DNA of 64,000 bases, from assembly GCF_050003625.1 (NCBI RefSeq), contig NC_134398.1, positions 60,659,641 through 60,723,640 of the forward strand, written 5' to 3'. Shown here in pieces: positions 32,143 to 43,488 of this stretch. Both the position numbers and the translations under genes were made by a program. Positions within the stretch are counted from its first letter, which is position 1. Each line of letters opens with the position of its first letter. The notes beneath the pieces are model-generated. The model saw only the letters and a program-made list of their open reading frames with translations, made no database searches and was not told the origin of the DNA. Source of the stretch: Haematobia irritans. Lineage: Eukaryota > Arthropoda > Insecta > Diptera > Muscidae.

Positions 32143-32823
32143 TATTTTTTTAGAATAATAAATAAAAAAATTGCCGCTGGTGAGATTCTTTATTTTTTCA
32201 GCGTTCTTTATTTTTCATTCATAATAATAAAGAACATCGCAGAAAGTAGTTAGAATGTCATGCTGTGGTGTCATATTAGTTTCTTGTCACAAGCATTTGA
32301 ATAGACGTTTTGATGCATCGTGTTCAATGGCGTATGTGGCTGAGTGTGCTAAGGCGTTCTGTTATATTGCCAACAGACACAGGATTTAAAACTTAGACAA
32401 TAAGAAAATAAAAGTGCAACAAAAAGTATTGATAAAAATAGAAAGTGAAATTGGAGAAAATTAGTTTTTTTTAATTTTTTAAATTTCTTTATCCAAATAA
32501 AGTACTACAAAAATGTAGTACTTCCGTCCTAATCCTAATCCTAAATGATGACCATCCTACAAAAAACCCTGAGCTAAGCCGGATATACTAGTAGCATTCG
32601 TCGGGACAGGATACGGTATGAGAGAGTGGTCGTTAAAAGCTTCAAATAATTTGGATGATGATTGCGCTTTATATCCCCACAAAAAGGGGTTACCTTCTGG
32701 AGTGATTTTAAAATCTGTCTTTTATCAATTATTTCCTACAAACATTTTTCCTAACCAAGAATTTTCTTTGTACCAAAACACAGGAAGATGCTATGATGTT
32801 CATGTCAACCTTTCTTAAAAGCT
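32143..32823. other. Unassigned DNA between DINE-like elements
   Basis: No recognised element. Sequence at 32180-32240 (GGTGAGATTCTTTATTTTTTCAGC) and a small frame at 32618-32818 show no domain. Confidence 0.4.
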
Positions 32824-33639
32824 TTTTTTATACCCTCCACCATAGGATGGGGGTATATTAACTTTGTCATTCCGTTTGTAACACATCGAAATATTGCTCT
32901 AAGACCCCATAAAGTATATATATTCTGGGTCGTGGTGAAATTCTGAGTCGATCTGAGGATGTCCGTCCGTCCGTCTGTCTGTTGGAATCACGCTAACTTC
33001 CGAACGAAACAAGCTATCGACTTGAAACTTGGCACAAGTAGTTATTATTGATGTCGGTCGGATGGCATTGCAAATGGACCATATCGGTCCACTTTTACGT
33101 ATAGCCCCCACATAAACGGACCCCCAAATTTGGCTTGCGATTGCTCTAAGAGAAGTAAATTTCATCCGATCCGGCTGAAATTTGGTACATGGTGTTAGTA
33201 TATGGTCTCTAACAACCGTGCAAAAATTGGTCCACATCGGTCCATAATTATATATAGCCCTCATATAAACCGATCCCCCGATTTGGCTTGCGAGCCTCTA
33301 AGAGAAGCAAATTTCATCCGATCTGGCTGAAATTTGGTACATAGTGTTGGTATATGTTCTCTAATGACCATGCAAAAATTGGTCGACATCGGCCCATAAT
33401 TATATATAGCCCCCATATAAACCGATCCCCAGATTTGACCTCCGGAGCCTCTTAGAGGAGCAAAAGTCATCCGATCCGATTGAAATTTGGTACGTGGTGT
33501 TAGTATATTGTCTCTAACAACCATGCCAAAATTGGTCCATAATTATATATAGCCCCCATATAGCCCCAAATAAAAAATTCATCCGATCAGGTTAAAAATT
33601 TGGAATATGGTGTTAGAATAATCAATCTACCAAAAATAA

Positions 33640-33950
33640 TCTACCAACATTTTATTTTTATAGAAAACATTGTCAAAATGTTATTTCTATAGAAAATTTT
33701 GTCAAAATTTTATTTCTATAGAAAATTTTGTCAAAATTTTATTTCTATATAAAATTTTGTCAAAATTTTATTTCTATAGAACATTTTGTCAAAATTTTAT
33801 TTCTATAGAAAATTTTGTCAAAATTTTATTTCTATAGAAAATTTTTACCAAATTTTATTTCCATAGAAATTTTTTCCAAATTTTACTTCTATAGAAAATA
33901 TTGTCAAAATTTTATTTTATCAAAATTGTATTTCTATAGAAACTTTAAAC
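33640..33950. repeat. 29-bp palindromic minisatellite in S3
   Basis: About ten units of TTTCTATAGAAAATTTTG / TCAAAATTTTA, in the same relative position as in S2 and S4. Confidence 0.85.
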
Positions 33951-33977
33951 TTAATTATATACGTATTTAATTGGCCT

Positions 33978-35508
33978 TTTTATACCCTCCATCATAGGAT
34001 GGGGGTATATTAACTTTGTCATTCCGTTTGTAACACATCGAAATATTGCTCTAAGACCCCATAAAGTATATATATTCTGGGTCGTGGTGAAATTCTGAGT
34101 CGATCTAAGCATGCCCGTCCGTCCGTCCGTCCGTCCGTCCATCCGTCTGTTGAAATCACGCTAACTTCCGAACGAAACAAGCAATCGACTTGAAACTTGG
34201 CACAAGTAGTTGTTATCGATGTAGGTCGGATGGTATTGAAAATGGGCCATATCGGTCCACTTTTACGTATAGCCCCCATATAAAGGGACCCTCAGATTTG
34301 GCTTGTGGAGCCTCTAACAGAAGCATATTTCATCCGATCCGGCTGAAATTTGGTATATGGTATTGGTATATGGTCTCTAACAACCATGCAAAAATTGGTC
34401 CACATCGGTCCATAACTATATATAGCCCCCATATAAACCGATCCACAGATTTGGCTTGTGGAGCCTCTAAGAGAAGCATATTTCATCCGATCCGGCTGAA
34501 ATTTGGTACATGGTGTTGGTATATGGTGTCTAACAACCGTGCAAAAATTGGTCCACATCGGTCCATAATTATATATAGCCCCCATATAAACCGATCCCCA
34601 GATTTGGCTTGCGGAGCCTCAAAGAGAAGCAAATTTCATCCGATCCGGCTGAAATTTGGTACATGATGTTGGTATATGGTCTCTAACTATCATGCAAAAA
34701 TTGGTCCACATCGGTCCATAATTATATATAGCCCCCATATAAACCGATCCCCAGATTTGGGTTGCGGAGCCTCAAAGAGCAGAAAATTTCATCCGATCCG
34801 CCTGAAATTTGGTACATGATATTGGTATATGATCTTTAACAACCGTGCCAGAATTGGTCCATATCGGTCCATAATTATATATAGCCCCCATATAAAAATT
34901 TCTCCAGATTTGACCTCCGGAGCCACTTGGAGGAGCAAAATTCATCCGATCCGGTTCAAATTAGGAACGTGGTGTTAGTATATGGTCGCTAACAACCATA
35001 CCAAAATTGGTCCAATCACACAAAAATTGGTCCATATCGGTTCATAATCATGGTTGCCACTAGAGCCAAAAATAATCTACCAAAATTTTATTTCTATAGA
35101 AAATTTTGTCAAAATTTCATTTCTAGAGAAAATTTTGTTAAAATTTCATTTCTGTAGAATTTTTTTATTTCTATAGAAAATGTTGTGAAAATTTTATTTC
35201 TATAGAAAATTTTGTTAAAATTTTATTTCTGTAGAAAATTTTGTCAAAATTTTGTGTCTACTTTGTTAAACTGAATTATATACGTATTGGATCGATCTTT
35301 TTTGATTTAATATATACCACGTATGGACTTACATACAATTTAGAAGATGGTGTTAGTAGGTTTTAAGATACCTTGCCATCGGCAAGCGTTACCGCAACTT
35401 AAGTAATTCGATTCTGGATGGCAGTGTTTAGAAGAAGTTTCTACGCAATCCATGATGGAGGGTACATAAGCTTCGGCCTGGCCGAACTTACGGCCGTATA
35501 TACTTGTT
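33978..35508 (+). mobile_element. mini-me/DINE-like element S4, complete, nested in S3
   Basis: It starts TTTATACCCTCCATCATAGG and has the TA tract AAGTATATATATTC (about 34064). A GTCC microsatellite follows at 34116-34140, then five to six 150-bp monomers (34240-35040), the 29-bp minisatellite (35080-35255) and the unique TTTAATATATACCACGTATG block. The 3' end has the hairpin TTCGGCCTGGCCGAA and finishes GTATATACTTG before TTT. A subterminal hairpin and CTTG at a T-T target recall Helentron 3' ends. There is no coding capacity. Confidence 0.78.
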
Positions 35509-35744
35509 TAGTTTAATATATACCACGTATGGACTATGTGGTATATATTACGGTGTTAGGAAGTTTTAAGATACGTTGCCATCGGCAAGTGTTACCGCAA
35601 CCCAAGTAATTCGATTGTGGATGACAGCCTTCAGTAGAAGTTTCTACGCAATCCATGGTGGAGGGTACATAAGCTTCGGCCTGGCCGAACTTACGGCCGT
35701 ATATACTTGTTTCTTATAAGTGATTATCTTATATCAGTCACATA

Positions 35745-36967
35745 AAGGGTGATACGGTCAAAATTTGGTCAATATAAACTTGACGTATTTCTTTCAATTT
35801 TGCATTTAAAAAACCTGAACACCCCTCATTTTGAAGGTGTGTGTGTAAAATGTTGCTCCTATTTTGATTTTGGAATTCACTCTTCAGTTGTCAAAATGCC
35901 GTCTAAGCAAGAAGACCAACGTATCAAAATTTTTCTCGCGCATCGCGAAAATCCGAGCTACTCGCACGCAAAGCTGGCAAAATCGCTAAAAGTTGACAAA
36001 TCAACCGTTACAAATGTAATTAAAGTGTTTGGGGAACGTTTGTCGACAGCCAGGAAGTCTGGATCGGAGGGAAATCGAAAACCGGTTGCCGGTAGTTTCA
36101 AGCGAAACCCTAACCTCTCTCTCCGAGATGCCGCAAATAAGCTGGGTGTATCGTCTACAACCGTGCATCGAGCCAAAAAACGAGCCGGACTATCGACTTA
36201 CAAGAAGGTAGTGACTCCAAATCGCGATGATAAACAAAATACGACGACCAAAGCGCGATCCCGGAGACTGTACATGACGATGCTGACGAAGTTTGACTGC
36301 GTGGTAATGGACGACGAAACCTACGTCAAAGCCGACTACAAGCTGCTTCTGGGACAGGCGTTTTATACGGCAAAAGGAAGGGGAAAGGTAGCAAATATTT
36401 TCAAGCACATAAAACTGTCAAAGTTCGCAAAGAAATATCTGGTTTGGCAAGCCATCTGTACCTGTGGCTTGAAAAGCAGCATTTTCATAGCTTCCGGGAC
36501 TGTCAACCAAGAAATTTACGTGAAAGAGTGTTTGAATAAACGTCTGCAGCCTTTCCTGAAGAAACACGATTGTTCCGTACTGTTTTGACCGGATTTGGCA
36601 TCTTGCCATTACGGTAAAAAGGCCATGGAGTGGTACGCCGCCAACAACGTGCAGGTGATTCCCAAGGACAAGAACCCTCCCAACACGCCAGAGCTCCGCC
36701 CAATTGAGAAATACTGGGCTATTGTCAAGCGGAACCTAAAGAAGACCAAAAAACTGCTAGGGATGAGCAGCAGTTCAAGGCAAACTGGCTTTCTGCGGCG
36801 AAGAAGGTGGACAAGGTGGCTGTACAAAATCTGATGGCAGGTGTCAAGCGTGAGGCCCGGCAATTCGGATTTGGAAAAGCGAAAGCCTAACTGAATATTT
36901 TTCCTGAATTTTATACTAATTGAACTTGAAAAATAAATTCAATTTGATTTTTTAAATAAACGATTTC
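35745..36967 (+). mobile_element. DD37E Tc1/mariner-superfamily element, right end lost
   Basis: The left end AAGGGTGATACGGTCAAAAT follows TA (35743-35744). The transposase pseudogene fills most of it. After ATAAACGATTTCACCGATTT the sequence switches to a non-LTR retrotransposon at about 36968, so the right inverted end is missing. Confidence 0.85.
35896..36889 (+). pseudogene. DD37E transposase (ITmD37E-like) pseudogene
   Basis: A transposase of the IS630-Tc1-mariner superfamily of about 330 residues. The start is MPSKQEDQRIKIF at 35896; an open frame extends further upstream but falls in the terminal region. There are two N-terminal helix-turn-helix regions (AKLAKSLKVDKSTVTNV, about residues 26-42; ANKLGVSSTTVHRAKKRAG). 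The first Asp is in VMDDETYVKADY, the second in PDLASCHYG and the Glu in NTPELRPIEKYW. There are 37 residues between Asp and Glu, hence DD37E. One TGA (36586-36588) replaces the Trp expected before PDLASCHY, and a frameshift near 36760 moves the tail (DEQQFKANWLSAAKKVDKV) to another frame ending at TAA 36887-36889. It is recently inactivated. Confidence 0.9.
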
Positions 36968-37825
36968 ACCGATTTATCTATGCAGATGATATCCTAGTAG
37001 CTGCAATCCACCCTAGGGCCAGGACTGCGGCATGACGCCTGGAGCAATATTTAAATATTCTTAATGAATATTTCATTAAATGGCGCCTCAGACTAAATAT
37101 AGAAAAATGTCAGTCGATCATCCTCAAAGGCAGCAGAAAGGGGCTATATCGAAATGCCAAAAGATTTAAACCTTAGATAACAATAGGGGCCAACTGGTGG
37201 AGAACGAGGAAACTATCAAATATCTGGGTGTTGTGCTACAAGACAACATGCGATTTTCAAGACATATTGATTAGGCCCTAAGAAAAGGTAAAGCAGCATT
37301 CCACTCAATAAGAAAATTGCTAACGACGAGAGGTGGACTGAGTAAAAGGGTATAGCTCACCATTTACAAACAGATTGTGCGACCGACGCTGTCATATGCG
37401 TTCCCAGCCTGGGCCATGATTTGGTCTCATCAGTTGGAGAGATTGAGGGTATTTGAAAGGAAAATGCTTGCATACTGTCTGGACCTTCGAAAGAGGCAAA
37501 GGGCAGACGGTACATTTGTATTTCACAGCAATAGATTCGTCTATGATAAGAGTGAGGTGAAAAGAATAGACCGGCTTATGGTCGAACAGGCCAGAAGCAC
37601 TTCGAAAGGTACACCGATCATCCCAATCCTATGATTCGAGAACAGCTATTAGACAGGCCCCAATATGAAGACATAATCAGAACTAACGGTTATCTGTCCC
37701 CAATGTGTCTCCCACATCTGGATGATGATGGGGGGATTTTTGATGATACGGGAAAAATGCTATTTTTCAATAGAAGGTATGGTACAGTAGGCTTGGCGGA
37801 CCTGGTGTACAGCACTGTTCAATGA
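36968..37825 (+). pseudogene. Second non-LTR retrotransposon RT, 5'-truncated and decayed
   Basis: It begins inside motif C (RFIYADDILVAA, from about 36970) and continues through LRLNIEKCQS (about 37090-37120), IYKQIV/RPTLSYAFPAWAMIW (about 37360-37420) and a C-terminal FNRRYGTVGLADLV ending at 37825. Stops and frame changes occur near 37034, 37168, 37275, 37353 and 37632. The thumb-region layout is Jockey-like, but I do not assign a clade. Its first visible residues abut the DD37E element. Confidence 0.85.
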
Positions 37826-38372
37826 GAATCTATTATTATAACATGAGATTGAAGTTGAATTAAATTTAATTTTATCCCTATATTAGTTTTGTTTTACCTT
37901 ATTTCTAATTTTATTTTATTTTATTTTGATTGTTTTATTTTATTTTATTTTATTTTACTTTATTTTATTTTATTTTATTTTATTTTATATTATTTTATTT
38001 TATTTTATTTACTTTATGTTGTTATGTATATACGTTTTGTATCATTTGTTTCATTTTGCTTGTAAATAGTCCTTGTAAATATTTCCCTTAGTTTAAGTAG
38101 TTTTTAGGCGACATCACCAAGAGAAAAGAAAAATGTGGGTTTTCCTTCCATTTTCCACAGTAGATTGAATACGAAATAATGACTTAGGTCTTCACGGAAA
38201 AATTTTATTTAAGAATGGGCTGGCCTTGCCAAAAAATTCCAAATAGAATTAAACTGAATGTAGTATTCTTAGAGAAATGTATTTACATGCTAAGAAAATT
38301 ATTAATGATCTAAATGAATTAATATTGTAAATGAATTGTCTTGGAAATAAAATCAAAATCAAATCAAATCAA
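37826..38372 (+). other. 3' UTR of the second non-LTR element with TTTTA microsatellite and A-rich tail
   Basis: Follows the last RT codons directly. It contains a (TTTTA)n tract of about 100 bp (37909-38012) and ends in repeated AAATC units (AAAATCAAATCAAATCAAAG, about 38352-38372), which look like the element's 3' repeat tail. Confidence 0.6.
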
Positions 38373-39516
38373 AGCATCCTAGTCGAACGAAAGCATTCGT
38401 TTCGGATATGAGAAATTGGCTGTAAAGTAAGTAAGCCCCATAAACTATATACTTATCAAAGTTGAAATCTTCTGTGCGTAAACCTTTCTTTACTACAACT
38501 CGCCAGCCACTAAAAGAAGTCAAAATTGAAAGTTATTTTGTTTCTTGTATTTCCTTCTTATATTAAAAGGGGATCATCTTCCAGAGTGCGCAAATACTTC
38601 CTTATTTAGGTCTAAGAAAGAAGACATTAATATTGAATGCTATGTATACAAAATACGGAAATATAAATAATAATTCTGTAGAAAATTTATACATAATTAC
38701 AATAAAATGCTAAATTTGTTTATTCTACATAGAACAAAAAAAAAAGAAATCATAACAAAGAACAATCAAATATATCAGCAGCACCAATCACAGAAATGAA
38801 AAGGCAAAAAAAAAAAACAAAATAGCAAAATCAAAACATGACTAAACACCTTCTTCTAGCACCCTCTAACAAACAACAGCAACAGCAACAACAACAATAA
38901 CAAATAATGGATAAACATAGTGCGAATTGGGTAGACACACTGCTGACCAGCATATGACGCCAACAGAGGCATAAGCGGCAGCTATGATAATGATTTTGAT
39001 GATGACGACGACAATACCAATGTTGTTTGCCTCAGAGTTTGCACGATACGAGATCGTTTGCACGCATCAACGAAACTGAAAACAACAACGTTAATGAAAA
39101 CACTCAACATAAAAGCACAAAGAAACCCCCCACCCCAGTTCGGAGAGTTCGTAAGAGTTGTCTTGAAAAGAGCGGGAAGCTACAAACTAACAAAGGATTG
39201 TATATATAATCAATAATAGAAAACTACAATACAAAATTAGGAAAACAGCTGACTAATAATTTTGTGGAGTTGCCATTTTAATAGAAAAAATCCCAAACTC
39301 AGAAAAGTGGTTCAAAATTTTGTCTACAATATAAAAAGGAAGAAATATATATGATTGGATTCTTCTAGATTTTTCCTTTTGTTTGCATAATATTATCAGT
39401 GTATACTTTTACCGGCTTCAAGTAGGCATAAACAATTTTCTACGTGTTAATCTTCTGAATATTAAATTTCACAGATTTTCATCTAAATGGAGATAACATT
39501 AATGATTAGCTAATTA
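38373..39516. other. Low-repeat region, possible host DNA
   Basis: It is not shared with other parts of the window. It has a CAACAGCAACAACAAC tract (about 38874-38897) and GAT/GAC triplet-rich sequence (38984-39012), the kind of triplet repeats common in fly regulatory or untranslated sequence. Frames up to 65 codons exist on both strands without recognisable domains. Confidence 0.4.
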
Positions 39517-39931
39517 GGGCTGTTTTCTTTTTGCACTGGATACAACATTTGTATGGGCTATCCAGAACATCGTTGCACTGGTGTTCTATCCAGAACATCT
39601 CATCAGTGCAAGTCGCGCCGATCTTGCCAGATTGTGTTTTGATAAAGTGACGCTTCATCGATTCACAATAGCACTTTATTGTGTCTAATTTATGGAAAAA
39701 CATGTAATTCAAAGTGGTATAGTGTCATAAATAATCGCAGCAGTAAATATGTATTACTAATTGGAGCATTTCATTCATTAAAAATGCAAGATTTCACTTC
39801 TTTTCTGTGATTGTTTTTAAACAGCTGATGACAGTGTTGCATATTTTTGGAGATGTTCTGGATAAACGAGTAGTCTGTTTACTTTTTGTCCTTCACGGGT
39901 TAGGGTATCCAGTGCTAAAAGAAAACAGCCC
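39517..39931. mobile_element. MITE family I with GGGCTGTTTTC ends, TA duplication
   Basis: 415 bp with inverted ends GGGCTGTTTTCTTTTTGCAC and its near-inverse, flanked by TA (39515-39516, 39932-39933). Subterminal CCAGAACATCT motifs occur twice near the left and inverted near the right (GGAGATGTTCTGGATA). The short minus-strand frame 39506-39712 lies in it and is not considered a gene. Confidence 0.8.
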
Positions 39932-39933
39932 TA

Positions 39934-40534
39934 TTGTTGAATTTTCTTTATAAGAAAGTATTCTACTTTTTATACAACTGTTTTTAAAAAGAGTGTGCTA
40001 TCTTTTATGACTTGTGACACTTTTTGAGACGCTTTATAGAATTTCTCAACGGTTAAAATAGAAAAAATACAAATCAGGAAAATGATACATATTTTTATAT
40101 AGTTTTATTGTAAAAAAGATAAATTAACAAATCATTGCAATTAAAAATTTGGCTGCGATAATACCACACCCGCCTTGCATACGAAGGGCCGTGAATTCAA
40201 TCCCAGTTTCGACCTAACACCTCTTCAGTGGCTGTTGACATTTCTAAGTGTATCAATGTTTCTCTAAGTGGTTTCGCCGTAATGTGAAATTTTATATGAT
40301 TAAGTCTAAATATTATTTAATTTGAATATTAAAAAGAGAATTCGGAGTAAAAATAATAGACATTCAGACCAAGATAATAGACATTTGAAAAAAACGACAT
40401 GTTTTTTTATCTTGAGAGAAGCATGTGTTTTGTTTATAATTTTGCATTATGGCATAATTTTTTTCTTGGTTCGTCAAAAGAAATCGGACCGTACAACGAG
40501 TAAGTCAAAATATTCAGACAAAGGAAACTAAGTA
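39934..40534. repeat. Degraded tRNA-like SINE head and family F fragment
   Basis: The block 40151-40218 (CCGCCTTGCATACGAAGGGCCGTGAATTCAATCCC) is a diverged sense SINE head. The stretch 40440-40530 (CTTGGTTCGTCAAAAGAAAT, ACGAGTAAGTCAAAATATTC) is a reverse family F segment also seen at 14890-14945 and 59650-59715. The rest is unassigned. Confidence 0.5.
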
Positions 40535-41001
40535 AGCAGTAAATTCGCCCGGGCCGAATCTTAAATACCCACCACCATGAATCAAATATTATAGTTTCCT
40601 TTTAAATTTCAGGGGGGTTTTGATGACAGATATTCTCCCAAGCAGAGCAGTTCAACCAGTACACTTCCCTAATATAAATTTAAAGATTTTATTTGTGAAG
40701 ACTATATCAGTTTCTGGATTTATAAGAACCATTTTTGTTTGAGTTTTAGATGTATCATTAACATCTCTTGTAAGTGTGCAAGAAAATGATGAAATAACGC
40801 CTTGTTTTGAAATCTAAAATTTATAGATTTTTACCCCAATTATTTAAATGATTACGAAAAGTAAAATCTGGAAATTTTACATTCAGTTTCAAGCAATTTT
40901 CATGATCATGATCTGAAATTGGTCTATATAGAGGCCTTACCAAATGGACCGATAAAAACTAAATCCGATACACGTTTTTGTAAGTCTAAAATACCAGTAT
41001 A

Positions 41002-42407
41002 CAGTCGAAGCTCTGTTTAACGAATATCCCATTTAGCGAAAATCCAATTTAACGAACGTCCAAATTCCTAACATTGAGTATTCTAAATAACGAACAGTTG
41101 AACAAAATTCACGTTCGATTTAACGAACAGGCTTCTAATCTTAAGAAAATAAACAACAAAAAATCATCAATATTTGACGATTGTGAGAATGGCTTAAGTC
41201 CTTAGGAAATGTCCACAAAATACGGCATTCGCAAGATATTTAGAATCCATTAAAATGTTCGGAAACACACATTCAATGGCCGGGTAACTAGGTAAAGTTA
41301 GGTTAGATAGAGTGGCAGCTTCGCTACGGGAAATGGATCTACACCAGAACCGGTACAGGACTACTCCCTGGTATGAATAGACCAGTCCCAGTTCTGGCCG
41401 AAACGTATGGAAGGGACTGGTCACTTCAACACGGGTTTGTCATTGACGGCGATATATTTACACTGCAGGTCACGGCTTGAACTCATTCCAAACTACATGA
41501 CCTGGGAGAACTTAGTAGGACTAGACAGGTCCTCATGAACCAGTCTGAGACAAACCCTTAGGTACCGATATTATTTTGATCATCCAAATTGCACCAGAAA
41601 GAAAAACTTTTGGACTATGTTGGACCATAGGAAAATGTTTAGATCAAATAAAATTTTAAAATAAAGAGAGTATAGAAATCAATCAATTATATGAACATTT
41701 AAAAACTACGATAAACTCGAGTATTGGTACTAGTCCTGTGATAGGTCAGTTAGTGGCAATATTTCGTAGAATTGCCAGTTGGACAGGTGGTGAATTAATG
41801 AGTGCTACCCGATTCTATATTTAGCTCAATAACAAGGAACCTCCGTCTTATAACTGAAGAGAAACTATGAAATACACAGGAATGTCAACATCATTAGTGA
41901 GAGGGATAAACTACCGCTGAAAAACTTTTTTGGTGCTCGGTCGAAACGGCAATGTAGCGTTGAGAGCACATCTATGCCGTCAGAAGCAGCAGGGTAATGC
42001 TGTATGTAGGACGTTTTAGGAAGATGTTACTATGAACACTACCTATGCCTGGCCCATCTTGAAACCGGGGACTGAAAACAAATTAGGCAATTCGTCTAAG
42101 AAGTTAGGCACACAAATTGTCGGTGTATATAGGCCCCCATAAGACAGCGAATCTTGGATCCTCTTTTCAATCTAACCTAACCTAGATATATCAAGTTCAT
42201 CAGTTTTTAAGGATTATTTAAAGTAATATTTTTGTAAGTGTCTCTGTGGTTTAATTTTGTCAAATGATTATGAATTTTTACTCATCTGGTAAAAAAGTAA
42301 GATTTTTATTAAAAATTAACATTTAATATTCCCGTTCGATTTAACGAATTTTTCTAAATAACGAAAGGGCCTGACAATATATCGTTCGTTAAACCGAGCT
42401 TCGACTG
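41002..42407. mobile_element. Pogo-like element K, TA duplication
   Basis: Inverted ends CAGTCGAAGCTCTGTTTAAC and GTTAAACCGAGCTTCGACTG, flanked by TA (41000-41001, 42408-42409). Subterminal repeats of ATTTAACGAA and AAATAACGAA lie at both sides. The CAG start and the (C/T)TCGNTTAACGAA-type ends are typical of pogo/Tigger elements. No transposase is visible. It contains element L. Confidence 0.8.
41288..42185. mobile_element. Retroposon-like element L (GTTAGGTTAGA ends) inside K
   Basis: 898 bp between CTAGGTAAAGTTAGGTTAGA and the inverse TCTAACCTAACCTAG. The internal block CCGCTGAAAAACTTTTTTGG / GGTCGAA is shared with the GGTTAGGTTAGG retroposon at 60020-60340. It is more G+C rich than its surroundings. 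I find no target duplication. Confidence 0.55.
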
Positions 42408-43237
42408 TATTTACAATTTCAGGCTAATCGAATATAAACTACGGATTCGGGAGATCGGTCTTATGGGGACTATACTAAAACATGGGCCGATACTCACCGT
42501 TTTAGGCACACCTCTTTATGGTCCTAAAATACTTCTAGATTTCAATTTTCAGGCAAATTGGATCAAAAAACTACGGTTTCTAGAATCCTAAACAATAAAA
42601 TCATTTCTCGCACACCTATTTATAGTCCAAAAAACTTCCAGATATCAAATTTCGTCCAAATTGGATAAAAACTACGGTTTCCATAAGCCCATGAAGTAAA
42701 ATCTGGAGATCGGTCTATATGGGTGCTATATCAAAACATGGACCGATTCTTACAATTTTCGGCACAACTTTTTATGGTCCTAAAATACCTCTAGATTTTC
42801 TAGAACGGTCCATATGGGGGCTATACCTATTTTTGGCAAACCTCTTTATGGTCCTAAAATACTTCTAGATTTCAAATTTCTGGCAAATTGGATAAAAACT
42901 ACGGTTTCTATAAGCCCAAGATCCCAAATCGGGAGATCGGTCTATATGGCTATATCAAAACATGGACCCATACACCTCATTTCCAACACACGTAGTTTTG
43001 GTCCCACAATTCCTTTAAATTTCCAATTTCAGGGTAATTTTATAAAAACTATGAATTTTAGAAGCCCAAGAAGTAAAATCGGGAGATCGGTCTATATGGG
43101 AGCTATAACAAAACATGGACCGATACTCACCGTTTGCGTCACACATCTTTATAGACCTAACATACCTCTAGGTTTCCAATTTCTGGCAAATCGGATAGAA
43201 AATTCATTGTAAAAATGTAGTATAGCAATAAGTAATG

Positions 43238-43435
43238 TAATGCAGGGATTGGACTCACGACCTTTTGCATTCAAGGCAGACATTGCTCCACGTGGCCAAC
43301 GGTCGTCTAAATTTAATAACGCACATTTCGAAGTTTCATTGTAAAAATTGTATATGTAATGTAATGCAGGGATTGAACCAACGACCCTTTGCATGTAAGG
43401 CGGACATGCTAACCATTGCACCACGTGACCGACAA
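43238..43435 (-). mobile_element. Tandem pair of tRNA-like SINE heads
   Basis: Two antisense heads (about 43241-43301 and 43365-43432) with B boxes read on the minus strand as GGTTCAATCCC (second) and a diverged GAGTCCAATCCC (first), plus A-box-like TGCAATGGTTAGC. They are separated by a repeated ATTGTAAAAAT / GTAATGTAATGCAGGGATTG sequence. They are related to the sense heads at 7359 and 59086. Confidence 0.65.
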
Positions 43436-43488
43436 ATGTATGTTTCTGTTAAATAATGTCCTCGGTTCGATTCTCCGTCTTCAACATT

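Larger units (their letters stand above)
32824..35712 (+). mobile_element. DINE-like element S3, split by S4
   Basis: The left part, 32824-33977, starts TATACCCTCCACCATAGGAT. It has a CCGTCCGTCCGTCTGTCTGT microsatellite (about 32963-32980), 150-bp monomers and the 29-bp minisatellite. The right part, 35510-35712, ends CGGCCTGGCCGAACTTACGG and TATACTTGTTT. S4 lies between GGCCTT and TAGTTTAAT. In S4 itself the corresponding sequence is continuous, which shows the order of insertion. Confidence 0.78.
40535..43203 (-). mobile_element. DINE-like element J3, split by a pogo-like element
   Basis: The hairpin end has TCGCCCGGGCCGAATC and TACCCACCACCATGAATC. Monomers (GGAGATCGGTCTATATGGG) appear from 42450 to 43110. 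Element K (41002-42407) interrupts it at TA within AAATACCAG-TA-TTTACAATTTC. The far end with microsatellite and TATGGTGGTGGG is missing; the copy stops at about 43203 next to a SINE. Confidence 0.7.

Noticed and set aside
33640..33950. Regularly spaced short repeats resembling a CRISPR array
   Set aside because: The repeats are contiguous, without unique spacers. They are palindromic, AT-only in large part, and embedded in eukaryotic transposons with no cas genes.
38866..39209. Small frames on both strands near the CAA/CAG triplet tract
   Set aside because: Low-complexity driven, under 66 codons and without a domain. Kept only as possible host noncoding DNA.
39506..39712. 68-codon Cys-containing minus-strand frame
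   Set aside because: Fully contained in TA-flanked MITE I, whose inverted ends supply part of the frame.
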